From QALR01 sp900552255 (lineage in GTDB: Bacteria; Bacillota; Clostridia; Oscillospirales; CAG-272), in NCBI GenBank assembly GCA_048526005.1, contig DBFVEH010000026.1:124001-188000 (forward strand): a stretch of 64,000 nt of DNA, given 5' to 3'. This document shows positions 17,264-25,416 of the stretch, in pieces (positions within the stretch are counted from its first letter, which is position 1; each line of letters starts with the position of its first letter). The position numbers and the translations under genes were made by a program. The notes beneath the pieces are model-generated. The model saw nothing but the letters and a program-made list of their open reading frames with translations. It was not told the origin of the DNA and made no database searches.

Positions 17264-17935
17264 ATGATCATCAATCGAGATACCGCCTCGCTTGAGGCAA
17301 AGGTCTATACGGAGCTGGAAGAAGCGATCCTCGCGGATGAGCTCAAAAAGGGCGAGGCGCTGACAGAGCTCGGCATCTCGGAAAAGCTTGGCGTCAGCCG
17401 GACGCCGGTACGCGGCGCGCTTCACCGCCTCGCGGAAGAAGGGCTCATCGAAATCGCGCCGAACCGCGGCGCCGTAGTCGTCGGCGTGACGAAAGAGGAT
17501 CTCATCGACGTTTACCGCATCCGCATGCGGCTCGAGGGACTCGCCTCCGCCATGGCGGCGGAAAAGATGACGCCGGAGGAAAAGGAAGCACTCGCCGAAT
17601 CCGTCGAGCTTTCCGAATTTTATCTGCAAAAAAAAGACACCGAGCATCTCAAGGAGCTTGACACGACGTTCCACGATGCGATCTACAAGGCAAGCGGCAG
17701 CCGGATTTTATACAGAATCCTCTCCGAGCTTCACCGGAACATCAAAGCGTATCGGAAGCTTTCGCTGACCGTGCCGGGCAGACTGGAAAAATCGGTGGAG
17801 GAGCACAGAGAGATTCTCGACGCCATACTGAGGGGCGACACAGATGCCGCCGACCGGCTCACATCGGCGCATGTGGAGCGCGCGCTTTCCAATATGCTGA
17901 CGGCGCTCGAAAAAAATAACGACAGGACGGAATGA
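17264..17935 (+). CDS. GntR-family (FCD/FadR subfamily) transcriptional regulator
   Basis: 223 residues. N-terminal winged helix-turn-helix (about 10-75: ELGISEKLGVSRTPVRGALHRLAEEGLIEI), then an all-helical FCD ligand-binding domain (about 80-215). The FCD metal/ligand residues appear in DTTFHDAIYKASG and VEEHREILDAI. It sits inside the operon, 31 bases after the citrate synthase and 3 bases before aconitase, so it probably senses a metabolite of this pathway (citrate or 2-oxoglutarate are guesses) and acts at the TTGTATACAA site upstream. Ribosome site GAGGAC precedes the ATG. Confidence 0.9.
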   Translation: MIINRDTASLEAKVYTELEEAILADELKKGEALTELGISEKLGVSRTPVRGALHRLAEEGLIEIAPNRGAVVVGVTKEDLIDVYRIRMRLEGLASAMAAEKMTPEEKEALAESVELSEFYLQKKDTEHLKELDTTFHDAIYKASGSRILYRILSELHRNIKAYRKLSLTVPGRLEKSVEEHREILDAILRGDTDAADRLTSAHVERALSNMLTALEKNNDRTE

Positions 17936-17938
17936 ATC

Positions 17939-19873
17939 ATGGGTTACACAATCGCGCAGAAAATCATCAAAAATCACCTTGTTTCCGGAGAAATGGTTCC
18001 GGGCACAGAAATCGGACTCCGCATCGATCAGACGCTGACGCAGGACGCCACTGGTACAATGGCCTATCTGCAATTCGAGGCCATGGGCACGGAGCGCGTC
18101 AAAACGGAGCTTTCGGTCGCTTATATCGACCACAACACGCTTCAAGCCGGCTTTGAAAACGCCGACGACCACCGCTACATACAAACCGTGACAAAAAAGC
18201 ACGGCATCCGTTTCTCCCGACCGGGCAACGGGATCTGCCATCAGGTCCACCTCGAACGCTTCGCCGTCCCCGGCAAAACGCTGATCGGCTCCGACAGCCA
18301 CACCCCCACGGCGGGCGGCATCGGCATGCTCGGCATGGGAGCCGGCGGCCTCGACGTTGCGGTCGCGATGGGCGGCGGCACCTACTACATCACAATGCCG
18401 AAGATCATCCATATTGAACTTGTCGGCAGGCTTCCCGACTACGTCGGTGCAAAGGACGTGATTCTTGAGGTGCTCCGGCTTTTGGACGTCAAGGGCGGCG
18501 TCGGCGCTATCATTGAATATGGCGGCGAGGGCGTCAAGACCCTTTCCGTGCCGCAGAGAGCCACCATCACCAACATGGGCGCGGAGCTCGGCGCGACAAG
18601 CTCGCTTTTCCCCTCGGACGGAGTGACGCGCGCATTCCTTGCCGCAGAGGAGCGGGAAGACGATTTTATCCCGCTCGCGCCGGACGAGGACGCGGTCTAT
18701 GACGCGGTTTATACGATCGATCTCTCAAAGCTTGCGCCTTTGGCGGCATGTCCGCACAGTCCGGGCAACGTGCGCCCGGTCTCGGAGCTTGCCGGCATGG
18801 CGATAAGCCAAGTCTGCATCGGCTCCTGCACGAACTCCTCCATGCTCGACATGCTGACGGTGGCGGCAATGCTGAAAGGAAAGACCGTTCATCCGGACGT
18901 CAGCCTCTCCATTTCGCCCGGCTCCAAGCAGGTCTACACGATGCTCGCGGAATGCGGGGCGCTTGCCGACCTCATCGCGGCGGGCGCGCGCATCCTCGAA
19001 TGCGCCTGCGGGCCCTGCATCGGCATGGGCTTCTCGCCGAAATCCGGCGGCGTTTCCCTGCGCACCTTCAACCGCAATTTCGAGGCGCGCAGCGGCACCG
19101 CGGACGCCAAGGTTTATCTCGTCTCACCAGAGACTGCGGCGGCGTCCGCCATCGCAGGGGTCCTCACCGATCCGCGCACCCTCGGAAAGGCGCCCGAAAT
19201 CACCGTTCCCACCCATTTTCACATCAACGATAACCTCATCGAGATGCCCGCGTCTCCCGCGGAAGCGGATGCCGTCGTCGTGGAGCGCGGCCCCAACATC
19301 AAGCCGATTCCCGTCGGCAAGGCACCGGAAAAGAATCTTGCCTGCAAGCTCATTCTCAAGGCCGGGGACAACATCACGACCGATCACATCATGCCGGCCG
19401 GCACCAAAATCCTGCCCTACCGCTCAAATGTGCCGAAGCTCTCCGAATTCTGCTTCACCGTCTGTGACAAGGAATTTCCGGAGCGCGCAAAGCGCGAGGG
19501 CGGCGGCATCATCGTCGGCGGCTCCAACTACGGGCAGGGCTCCTCGCGCGAGCATGCGGCGCTCGTGCCGCTCTATCTCGGCGTAAAAGCCGTTATCGTG
19601 AAGAGCTTCGCACGCATCCATGTGGCAAATCTCATCAATTTCGGCATCGTGCCGCTCACCTTTGAAAATCCCGAGGACTATGACAAAATCTCGGAAGGCG
19701 ACGAGCTCATCCTCACCGGCTTTGCGGACGCGGTCGCAGCGGCGGATACGGTAACGCTCGAGGATAAGTCGCGCGGCGTGAAGCTTCCGCTTCGTCTCAC
19801 CCTCACCAAGCGCCAGCGGGAGATCCTCGGCGCCGGCGGACTTCTGAACTACACCAAAACAAACGGCAAATAA
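17939..19873 (+). CDS. acnA: aconitate hydratase
   Basis: 644 residues; isomerises citrate to isocitrate. The cluster ligands are present: Cys in VCIGSCTNSS (about 282-291) and two more in CACGPCIGMG (about 350). Also visible are GSDSHTPTAGGIGMLGMGAGG in the first domain and the C-terminal swivel-domain active-site loop SNYGQGSSREHAAL. At 644 residues it belongs to the shorter, mitochondrial-like or archaeal-like type found in clostridia, not the about 900-residue AcnA. Starts 3 bases after the GntR stop. The gene symbol is by function. Confidence 0.93.
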   Translation: MGYTIAQKIIKNHLVSGEMVPGTEIGLRIDQTLTQDATGTMAYLQFEAMGTERVKTELSVAYIDHNTLQAGFENADDHRYIQTVTKKHGIRFSRPGNGICHQVHLERFAVPGKTLIGSDSHTPTAGGIGMLGMGAGGLDVAVAMGGGTYYITMPKIIHIELVGRLPDYVGAKDVILEVLRLLDVKGGVGAIIEYGGEGVKTLSVPQRATITNMGAELGATSSLFPSDGVTRAFLAAEEREDDFIPLAPDEDAVYDAVYTIDLSKLAPLAACPHSPGNVRPVSELAGMAISQVCIGSCTNSSMLDMLTVAAMLKGKTVHPDVSLSISPGSKQVYTMLAECGALADLIAAGARILECACGPCIGMGFSPKSGGVSLRTFNRNFEARSGTADAKVYLVSPETAAASAIAGVLTDPRTLGKAPEITVPTHFHINDNLIEMPASPAEADAVVVERGPNIKPIPVGKAPEKNLACKLILKAGDNITTDHIMPAGTKILPYRSNVPKLSEFCFTVCDKEFPERAKREGGGIIVGGSNYGQGSSREHAALVPLYLGVKAVIVKSFARIHVANLINFGIVPLTFENPEDYDKISEGDELILTGFADAVAAADTVTLEDKSRGVKLPLRLTLTKRQREILGAGGLLNYTKTNGK

Positions 19874-19894
19874 AACGCGGAAAGGACATTTAAC

Positions 19895-21070
19895 ATGGAA
19901 AGCAATACGTATGAGGCGGCGCTGAATACCGCCGCGGAAAAATTCAAAAAGATTCTGGAAGCACAGCTTTTGAGAGTGGAAAACATGAAATCCCAAGGGG
20001 ATTTCATCGATTACAGTACGCTCGACACCCTGCGCATCGGCGTTTGCGGCGGGGACGGCATCGGGCCCATCATCTCGGCGGAAGCGCGCCGCGTGCTGGA
20101 ATTTATGCTCGCCGACCTCGTCGAAAGCGGCAAAATCGAATTTGTGAGCATCGAGGGGCTCACGCTCGAAAACCGCATCGCGGTGGGCAAGGCGATTCCC
20201 GACGACGTGATGGCGCAGCTGAAAACCTGCCCCATCATCCTCAAGGGACCGACGACGACGCCTCAAAAAGGCAGCGGCATGCCGAATATCGAATCCGCCA
20301 ACGTCGCCATGCGCAAGGCGCTCGACCTTTTTGCCAATATTCGCCCCGTCAAGGTGCCGAAGGAAGGCATCAACTGGACGATTTTCCGCGAAAATACCGA
20401 GGGCGGCTATGCGGTCGGCTCCTCCGGCTTCAACGTGACGGACGACCTCGCGGTGGATTTCACGATCACGACCAAGCAAGGCTCCGACCGAATCGCAAGG
20501 CTCGCGTATGATTTCGCGCGCAAAAACGGATTCACCCGCGTCTCGCTTGTCACCAAGGCGAACGTCATCAAAACGACGGACGGCAATTTCCTTGAGGACT
20601 GCCACAAGGTCGCCGCGCTTTATCCCGAAATCACGACGGACGAATGGTACGCCGACATCATGACGGCGAAGCTCGTCGATCAAAAGCGCCGCCGCGATTT
20701 TCAGGTGCTTCTGCTCCCGAATCTCTACGGCGATATCATTTCCGACGAGGCTGCGGAATTTCAAGGCGGCGTCGGCACGGCAGGCTGTGCCAATATCGGC
20801 AAGAAATACGCGATGTTTGAGGCGATCCACGGCTCCGCGCCTCGCATGATCTCCGAGGGACGCGGCAAATACGCCGATCCCTGCTCGATGCTGCGCGCAT
20901 GCGTGATGCTGCTCTCTCACATCGGCTTGCAGGATCGCGCAGACAAGCTCGAGCGCGCGCTCGACATTTGCTCGTTTGAGGAAAAGAAGCTCGTCATCAC
21001 CGGACGCGACACCGGCGCGACTTGCGAGGCATTCGGAAATTATGTGATGGAGACGTTACAGAGATTATAA
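19895..21070 (+). CDS. icd: isocitrate dehydrogenase (isocitrate/isopropylmalate dehydrogenase family)
   Basis: 391 residues. Oxidatively decarboxylates isocitrate to 2-oxoglutarate. Visible motifs: GGDGIGPII near residue 50, substrate loop NIRPVKVPKEG, IFRENTEGGYAVG, TKANVIKTTDGNF, and the metal-binding NLYGDIISDEAAEFQGGVGTAG with the nucleotide-binding EAIHGSAPR. The DSAGxRY-type signature is absent. It is shorter than E. coli Icd and like NAD-linked types, but the cofactor cannot be assigned with certainty. A 3-isopropylmalate dehydrogenase is the main alternative; the aconitase and Re-citrate synthase upstream and absence of leuCD make IDH more likely. Ribosome site GGAAAGGAC precedes the ATG. 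Confidence 0.88.
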   Translation: MESNTYEAALNTAAEKFKKILEAQLLRVENMKSQGDFIDYSTLDTLRIGVCGGDGIGPIISAEARRVLEFMLADLVESGKIEFVSIEGLTLENRIAVGKAIPDDVMAQLKTCPIILKGPTTTPQKGSGMPNIESANVAMRKALDLFANIRPVKVPKEGINWTIFRENTEGGYAVGSSGFNVTDDLAVDFTITTKQGSDRIARLAYDFARKNGFTRVSLVTKANVIKTTDGNFLEDCHKVAALYPEITTDEWYADIMTAKLVDQKRRRDFQVLLLPNLYGDIISDEAAEFQGGVGTAGCANIGKKYAMFEAIHGSAPRMISEGRGKYADPCSMLRACVMLLSHIGLQDRADKLERALDICSFEEKKLVITGRDTGATCEAFGNYVMETLQRL

Positions 21071-21077
21071 TAATTAG

Positions 21078-21107
21078 GAAAAAAGGCATTCCCATGGAAT
21101 GCCTTTT
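21078..21107 (+). terminator. intrinsic terminator of the citrate-to-oxoglutarate operon
   Basis: GGCATTCC-CAT-GGAATGCC hairpin flanked by A and T runs, directly after icd. Confidence 0.85.
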
Positions 21108-21152
21108 TCTTTATTGCATACAGAAAACCGCGCGTGCGGTTTCCATCATACA

Positions 21153-21186
21153 AAAAAACGGACTTTTTATCCAAAAGTCCGTTTTT
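21153..21186 (-). terminator. intrinsic terminator of rplU-prp-rpmA
   Basis: AAAAACGGACTTTT / AAAAGTCCGTTTTT hairpin 16 bases past the rpmA stop, usable on the minus strand. Confidence 0.8.
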
Positions 21187-21201
21187 CTTATTCTATAATT
21201 C

Positions 21202-21480
21202 TTATTCTGCAACAACGCTCACGCGCTTTTTGTTCGCGCCGTAACGCTCGAACTTCACAACGCCGTCCGTCAGCGCATACAGCGTATCGTCGGAGCCGAT
21301 GCCGACATTCGTGCCAGGATGCACGTTCGTGCCTCTCTGGCGCACGATGATATTGCCCGCGAGCACGGCCTGACCGTCTGATTTCTTGACGCCCAGTCTC
21401 TGCGCGCGGCTGTCGCGTCCGTTCTTTGTGGAACCGACGCCTTTTTTATGTGCAAAAAATTGCAAGCCAAGCTTCAACAT
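21202..21480 (-). CDS. rpmA: ribosomal protein L27 with cleavable N-terminal extension
   Basis: 92 residues of the large-subunit protein L27. The start at 21480 follows GGAGG and yields MLKLGLQFFAHKKGVGSTKNGRDS. The LGLQFF-AHKKG junction is the Firmicutes signature that the cysteine protease Prp removes, so the mature protein begins at Ala-His-Lys, as needed for L27 to reach the peptidyl-transferase centre. The prp gene lies immediately upstream. A longer in-frame reading exists but overlaps prp and has no ribosome site. Confidence 0.97.
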   Translation of the reverse strand: MLKLGLQFFAHKKGVGSTKNGRDSRAQRLGVKKSDGQAVLAGNIIVRQRGTNVHPGTNVGIGSDDTLYALTDGVVKFERYGANKKRVSVVAE

Positions 21481-21541
21481 GTGTGATACCTCCATCTTCT
21501 TTTGTAACTGCGGATCTTTCCGCCGCGGCACAAAATGCCGC

Positions 21542-21898
21542 TCAAACCACTTTTTCTTCTGCTTCGACATCAAGGTAGTCGCTGTAATCTTCCAGCATAT
21601 CCATGAGCTGATAATAATAGCCCTCGATAAGACCCGAGGTCGCGTACTGCTTTTCCTCGGAGGAGGAAAATTCCGGCAGCGCCTCTTTTATCGTGACCGT
21701 GATATCGGCGGTCTCGTCGTCGATTTCATAATCGACATCGACGCCCCATACCGTTTCGGCGGTGTTGATAATGAGCATCGTCATCGCGGAAAGCGCGGAG
21801 CAGACGATATCCGTTCCGAATTCGCCCCAGCCGACATGCCCGATCTCATGGAACCCGTAAAATATGCCGCCTTTCTTATAAAAAACTACCTTTGTCAT
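21542..21898 (-). CDS. prp: ribosomal-processing cysteine protease Prp
   Basis: 118 residues. Cleaves the N-terminal extension of L27. The catalytic dyad is visible: His in GFHEIGHVG (about residues 16-24) and Cys in DIVCSALSAMT (about 30-40). Start lies 6 bases after the rplU stop with only a weak ribosome site, suggesting translational coupling to rplU. The order rplU-prp-rpmA is the standard Firmicutes arrangement. Confidence 0.93.
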   Translation of the reverse strand: MTKVVFYKKGGIFYGFHEIGHVGWGEFGTDIVCSALSAMTMLIINTAETVWGVDVDYEIDDETADITVTIKEALPEFSSSEEKQYATSGLIEGYYYQLMDMLEDYSDYLDVEAEEKVV

Positions 21899-21904
21899 AC
21901 CCGA

Positions 21905-22213
21905 TCAACCGAAGATCTTTTCGATCTGAACCTTTGTATAGGGCTGTCTGTGACCGAGTTTCTTCTTCTCGTTTTTCTTGGATTTGTATCTGAGAACGTG
22001 GATTTTTTTGCCCTTGCCGTTCTTCAATACGTTTGCAGTTACATAAGCGCCCGCGACGGTGGGCTTGCCTGTGACGAAGCTTTCGCCGGAAACCGCAAGC
22101 ACTTCGTCGAACTTGACGGTGTCGCCTTCGGCGGCGTCGAGCTTCTCAACGAAAACGACATCGCCTTCCTGAACCTTGTACTGCTTTCCGCCTGTTACGA
22201 TGATTGCGAACAT
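21905..22213 (-). CDS. rplU: ribosomal protein L21
   Basis: 102 residues. Large-subunit protein that binds 23S rRNA. Recognised from MFAIIVTGGKQYKVQEGD at the N-terminus and KKKLGHRQPYTKVQIEKI at the C-terminus. Start at 22213 is preceded by GAGAGGTG. First gene of the rplU-prp-rpmA operon. Confidence 0.97.
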   Translation of the reverse strand: MFAIIVTGGKQYKVQEGDVVFVEKLDAAEGDTVKFDEVLAVSGESFVTGKPTVAGAYVTANVLKNGKGKKIHVLRYKSKKNEKKKLGHRQPYTKVQIEKIFG

Positions 22214-22300
22214 TGGAAAAGCACCTCTCTTTCGTTTACGACTCGCTAAGCAAGGCAACACAAATGTGTTTTTCGGAGCCTTGGCATTATGCGGCATTTT

Positions 22301-22330
22301 ATTTTATCATAAAACCATAAGGCTTGTCAA
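22301..22330 (-). promoter_or_regulatory. promoter of rplU-prp-rpmA, with an about 80-base leader
   Basis: TTGACA-18-TAAAAT. The leader (22214-22294) could hold an L21-type autoregulatory RNA as in Bacillus, but I cannot draw the consensus structure with confidence. Confidence 0.55.
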
Positions 22331-22420
22331 GCGTTTTTTCACTTTTCTGCCAAGATTTCGCAGCGTTTTCCGGATTTTTTGCCGAATTTTAATAAAAGTG
22401 AAAAAACAAGCTGAAATATA

Positions 22421-22449
22421 TTGAATATTAAAAATTTTTATGTTATAAT
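22421..22449 (+). promoter_or_regulatory. sigma-A promoter of gdhA
   Basis: TTGAAT-17-TATAAT in a very AT-rich stretch, about 65 bases before the ATG. Confidence 0.7.
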
Positions 22450-22513
22450 TTTATAAAAAATCAGAAATTGCTCTTAAAAAATCAAATTGCAATCAGAAAG
22501 GAACCCGTATTTT

Positions 22514-23848
22514 ATGAAATACACCGAACGCATTCTCTCCGACCTCCAAAATAAGTATCCATACCAGCCCGAATTTTTGCAGGCTGCGCGCGAGGTGCTC
22601 GAATCCATCGCTCCGGCGGTGGATCAAAACGAATCGCTCTATCAAAAGGAAGCGCTTCTCGAACGGCTCGTCGAGCCCGACCGCCAGATCCAGTTCAAGG
22701 TGCCGTGGGTAGACGACAAGGGAAACGCCCGCGTGAACATCGGCTACCGCGTCCAATTCAACAACGCCATCGGCCCGTACAAGGGCGGACTGCGCCTGCA
22801 TCCGTCCGTCAACCTCAGCATCCTGAAATTTCTCGGCTTTGAGCAGATCTTCAAAAATTCGCTGACCGGGCTCCCGATCGGCGGCGCCAAGGGCGGCTCC
22901 GACTTCGATCCCAAGGGAAAATCCGACCGAGAAGTCATGGCGTTCTGCCAAAGCTTTATGACGGAGCTTTATAAATACATCGGCGCCGACACCGATGTGC
23001 CCGCCGGCGACATCGGAACGGGCGCCCGTGAGATCGGCTATCTGTTCGGACAATACAAGCGCCTGCGCGGACTTTACGAGGGCGTGCTGACCGGAAAGGG
23101 GCTCTCATACGGCGGCTCGCTCGTCCGCAAGGAAGCGACCGGCTACGGACTGCTCTACATCACGGACGAGCTGATGAAAAGTCACGGCGATACGCTTTCC
23201 GGCAAAACGGCCGCGATCTCCGGCGCCGGCAACGTCGCGATCTATGCGGCGGAAAAGGCCGCGCAGCTCGGCGCCAAGGTCGTCACCATGAGCGATTCTG
23301 CCGGCTGGATCTATGACAAAAACGGCATCGACCTCGCCCTCGTCAAGGAAATCAAAGAAGTAAGGCGCGGACGCATCTCCGAATATACCGAAAAGCATCC
23401 GGACGCCGTATACAAGACGGGCGCCGGCGTGTGGAGCGTTCCCTGCGACATCGCGCTCCCCTGCGCGACGCAGAACGAGCTGACGGCGGAGGATGCGAAG
23501 CTGCTTGTGAAAAACGGCTGCAAGGCCGTCTGCGAGGGCGCGAATATGCCGACCACCATCGAGGCGACGCAGTATCTCATGGAAAACGGCGTGCTCTTTG
23601 TCCCCGGCAAAGCGGCGAACGCCGGCGGCGTTGCGACCTCGGCGCTTGAAATGTCGCAGAACAGCGAGCGTCTCTCATGGACCTTTGAAGAGGTCGATGA
23701 AAAGCTGAAAAGCATCATGGCCGGTATTTACAGAAGCATTTCCCAGACGGCCGAGAAATACGGCATGGCCGGCAACTATGTCGCGGGCGCCAACATCGCA
23801 GGCTTTGAAAAGGTCGCGGACGCGATGCTCGCACACGGGATCTGTTAA
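22514..23848 (+). CDS. gdhA: NADP-type glutamate dehydrogenase
   Basis: 444 residues, hexameric family I GDH. Aminates 2-oxoglutarate with ammonia to L-glutamate. Motifs in order: GGLRLHPSVNLSILKFLGFEQIFKNSLTGLPIGGAKGG with the catalytic Lys, DVPAGDIGTGAREIG, the Rossmann GAGNVAIYA (about 232), and ANMPTTIEA. Start ATG at 22514 follows AAAGGAACC; an upstream TTG in frame has none. It is separated from the citrate operon by the opposite-facing ribosomal operon, yet completes the route from acetyl-CoA and oxaloacetate to glutamate. Confidence 0.96.
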   Translation: MKYTERILSDLQNKYPYQPEFLQAAREVLESIAPAVDQNESLYQKEALLERLVEPDRQIQFKVPWVDDKGNARVNIGYRVQFNNAIGPYKGGLRLHPSVNLSILKFLGFEQIFKNSLTGLPIGGAKGGSDFDPKGKSDREVMAFCQSFMTELYKYIGADTDVPAGDIGTGAREIGYLFGQYKRLRGLYEGVLTGKGLSYGGSLVRKEATGYGLLYITDELMKSHGDTLSGKTAAISGAGNVAIYAAEKAAQLGAKVVTMSDSAGWIYDKNGIDLALVKEIKEVRRGRISEYTEKHPDAVYKTGAGVWSVPCDIALPCATQNELTAEDAKLLVKNGCKAVCEGANMPTTIEATQYLMENGVLFVPGKAANAGGVATSALEMSQNSERLSWTFEEVDEKLKSIMAGIYRSISQTAEKYGMAGNYVAGANIAGFEKVADAMLAHGIC

Positions 23849-23900
23849 GAAACGAAAGAAAAACCCATAAGCGAAAAACTCACAGAGCATACGAAAGAGA

Positions 23901-23932
23901 GGCATTGCCGCAGAAGCGGCAATGCCTTTTTT
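23901..23932 (+). terminator. intrinsic terminator of gdhA
   Basis: GGCATTGCCGC-AGAA-GCGGCAATGCC followed by six T. Confidence 0.85.
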
Positions 23933-24027
23933 CATGGAAAAACAGAGAAAGCACCGTCAGGCAGGAGGGCAGTCTCTCTGTTTTCCGAAGGAGTATATAT
24001 GAAAAGATTGAACGCATATTGAACGCA

Positions 24028-24804
24028 TTATGAGTTGCTCATGCTCTCCCAAAACCGGCAGAAGGCGCCGTCGATGAGCTCATGCCCTTTCTCCGTCGGG
24101 TGCATGCCGTCGGCGCAAAGGAGTTTATCATAATCGTGCCTTGTCAAAAACGGCGTGCGCAGGTCGATGATAAGGCAGCCCTTTTCCCGCGCGATATTCT
24201 CACACAGACCGGAGTAATATTCCTGCCAGCGGTAGATCATATCGGCGCTGCCGAGCCAATGCAGGATATTTTCTCTCGAAAGACCCTTGCGGCACACCCA
24301 AGAGAGAAATTTTTCGGAATCGATCGGCGGCGGCAGTACGACGACCGGCATCGAACCGCAGTCGAATACATAATCGACAAGCTCCGAATACAGCTTTGTG
24401 AAGCGTTCCGCAGGCATGACCGGTTCATGCTCGGAATCCGGCTCCTCAGCCACCTTTTCCCAATCAAAGTTGCAGTCGTTGCTCCCGTATTCGAGAAAGA
24501 CAAACTCCGGATGGTTTTCCTTTGTCACCGTCTCACGGATCAGCTCGGAGCCTCTGTCTACCGTAAACCCGAACCGGGAATTGTTCTGAACATCCAAATG
24601 AAAACGTGCCATTGCGTCGGCAAAGCGTCCGCGGTGCATCCGATACCCACCCGCCTTTTCATCAAAAATAACGCCGCGCAGCACGCTGTCGCCGAACACG
24701 AACGCGGCAAAGCTCTTGCCCTTTCCGGCAAGGGAATCTTTTATTTTTGAAAAGTCAAAATTCTTCGGCGTCTTGATATATTTGTTGCTTCGTATCTTTT
24801 CCAT
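24028..24804 (-). CDS. SGNH/GDSL-family hydrolase
   Basis: 258 residues, predicted cytoplasmic esterase or acylhydrolase. Block I FGDSVLRG gives the catalytic Ser, block III EYGSNDCNFDW the oxyanion Asn, and block V DGMHPTEKGH the Asp-x2-His pair. A substrate cannot be named; relatives deacetylate sugars or cleave lipids. GGAGGTG precedes the ATG. Transcribed alone from its own promoter, convergent with gdhA. Confidence 0.85.
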   Translation of the reverse strand: MEKIRSNKYIKTPKNFDFSKIKDSLAGKGKSFAAFVFGDSVLRGVIFDEKAGGYRMHRGRFADAMARFHLDVQNNSRFGFTVDRGSELIRETVTKENHPEFVFLEYGSNDCNFDWEKVAEEPDSEHEPVMPAERFTKLYSELVDYVFDCGSMPVVVLPPPIDSEKFLSWVCRKGLSRENILHWLGSADMIYRWQEYYSGLCENIAREKGCLIIDLRTPFLTRHDYDKLLCADGMHPTEKGHELIDGAFCRFWESMSNS

Positions 24805-24859
24805 CGCGCACCTCCAAATTTCTGCGGGATTTCGGTTGCCTCATCTGGTTTTCAAAACT

Positions 24860-24888
24860 ATTATACACAGTATTTTTTATAATGTCAA
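24860..24888 (-). promoter_or_regulatory. consensus sigma-A promoter of the SGNH hydrolase gene
   Basis: TTGACA-17-TATAAT on the minus strand, leader about 50 bases. Confidence 0.8.
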
Positions 24889-24929
24889 TGGTTTTTGCAA
24901 AAAATATCATCTGTTTTTTTCGACATGTC

Positions 24930-24958
24930 TTGCAATCCCGTGTAAAAAATGCTATACT
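24930..24958 (+). promoter_or_regulatory. sigma-A promoter reading into the 86-base repeats and the DUF1836 gene
   Basis: TTGCAA-17-TATACT. The next plus-strand gene starts at 25417, so the transcript would carry a leader of about 450 bases containing three hairpin repeats. Confidence 0.6.
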
Positions 24959-25048
24959 ATCCATGATCTACAGATCATATGTTATAAACGGAAAGCACCC
25001 GCCGCCTTTTTCGTTTTATCGCGTTTTTGAGGTGTTATGCCCTTGGAG

Positions 25049-25291
25049 CGATCTATACCCTTTTTTAATTCTACCGCATTTTTATTTTACCAAACATAAA
25101 TGCTTCGCATTTATGGGGTGCCATAACTGGGAAACGATCTATACCCTTTTTCGATTCTACCGCATTTTTATTTTGCCAAACATAAATGCTTCGCATTTAT
25201 GGGGTACCATAACTGGGAAACGATCTATACCCTTTTTCGATTCTACCGCATTTTTATTTTACCAAACATAAATGCTTCGCATTTATGGGGT
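25049..25291. repeat. three tandem copies of an 86-base hairpin-bearing repeat
   Basis: Copies start at 25049, 25135 and 25221; the last is cut after about 71 bases. Each begins CGATCTATACCCTTTTT and carries a perfect 9-bp hairpin CATAAATGC-TTC-GCATTTATG (25095-25115, 25181-25201, 25267-25287). Copies differ at only a few positions. The stretch codes for nothing recognisable on either strand. Confidence 0.9.
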
Positions 25292-25416
25292 AATTCTACC
25301 TTATAATTGTGAACCGCCAAACAAGTTTTTATAAACCGCATGGCAAATTTTCACAAAAATTTTGTGAATAAAGGGCGTGCGAATACAGCCGGAGCACAGC
25401 CGGCATGGAGGAACTT

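Noticed and set aside
19424..20920. 498-residue open frame on the minus strand
   Set aside because: Antisense to aconitase and isocitrate dehydrogenase, without motifs.
25049..25291. CRISPR-like array
   Set aside because: The repeats are 86 bases, directly adjacent with no unique spacers, and no cas genes are present.
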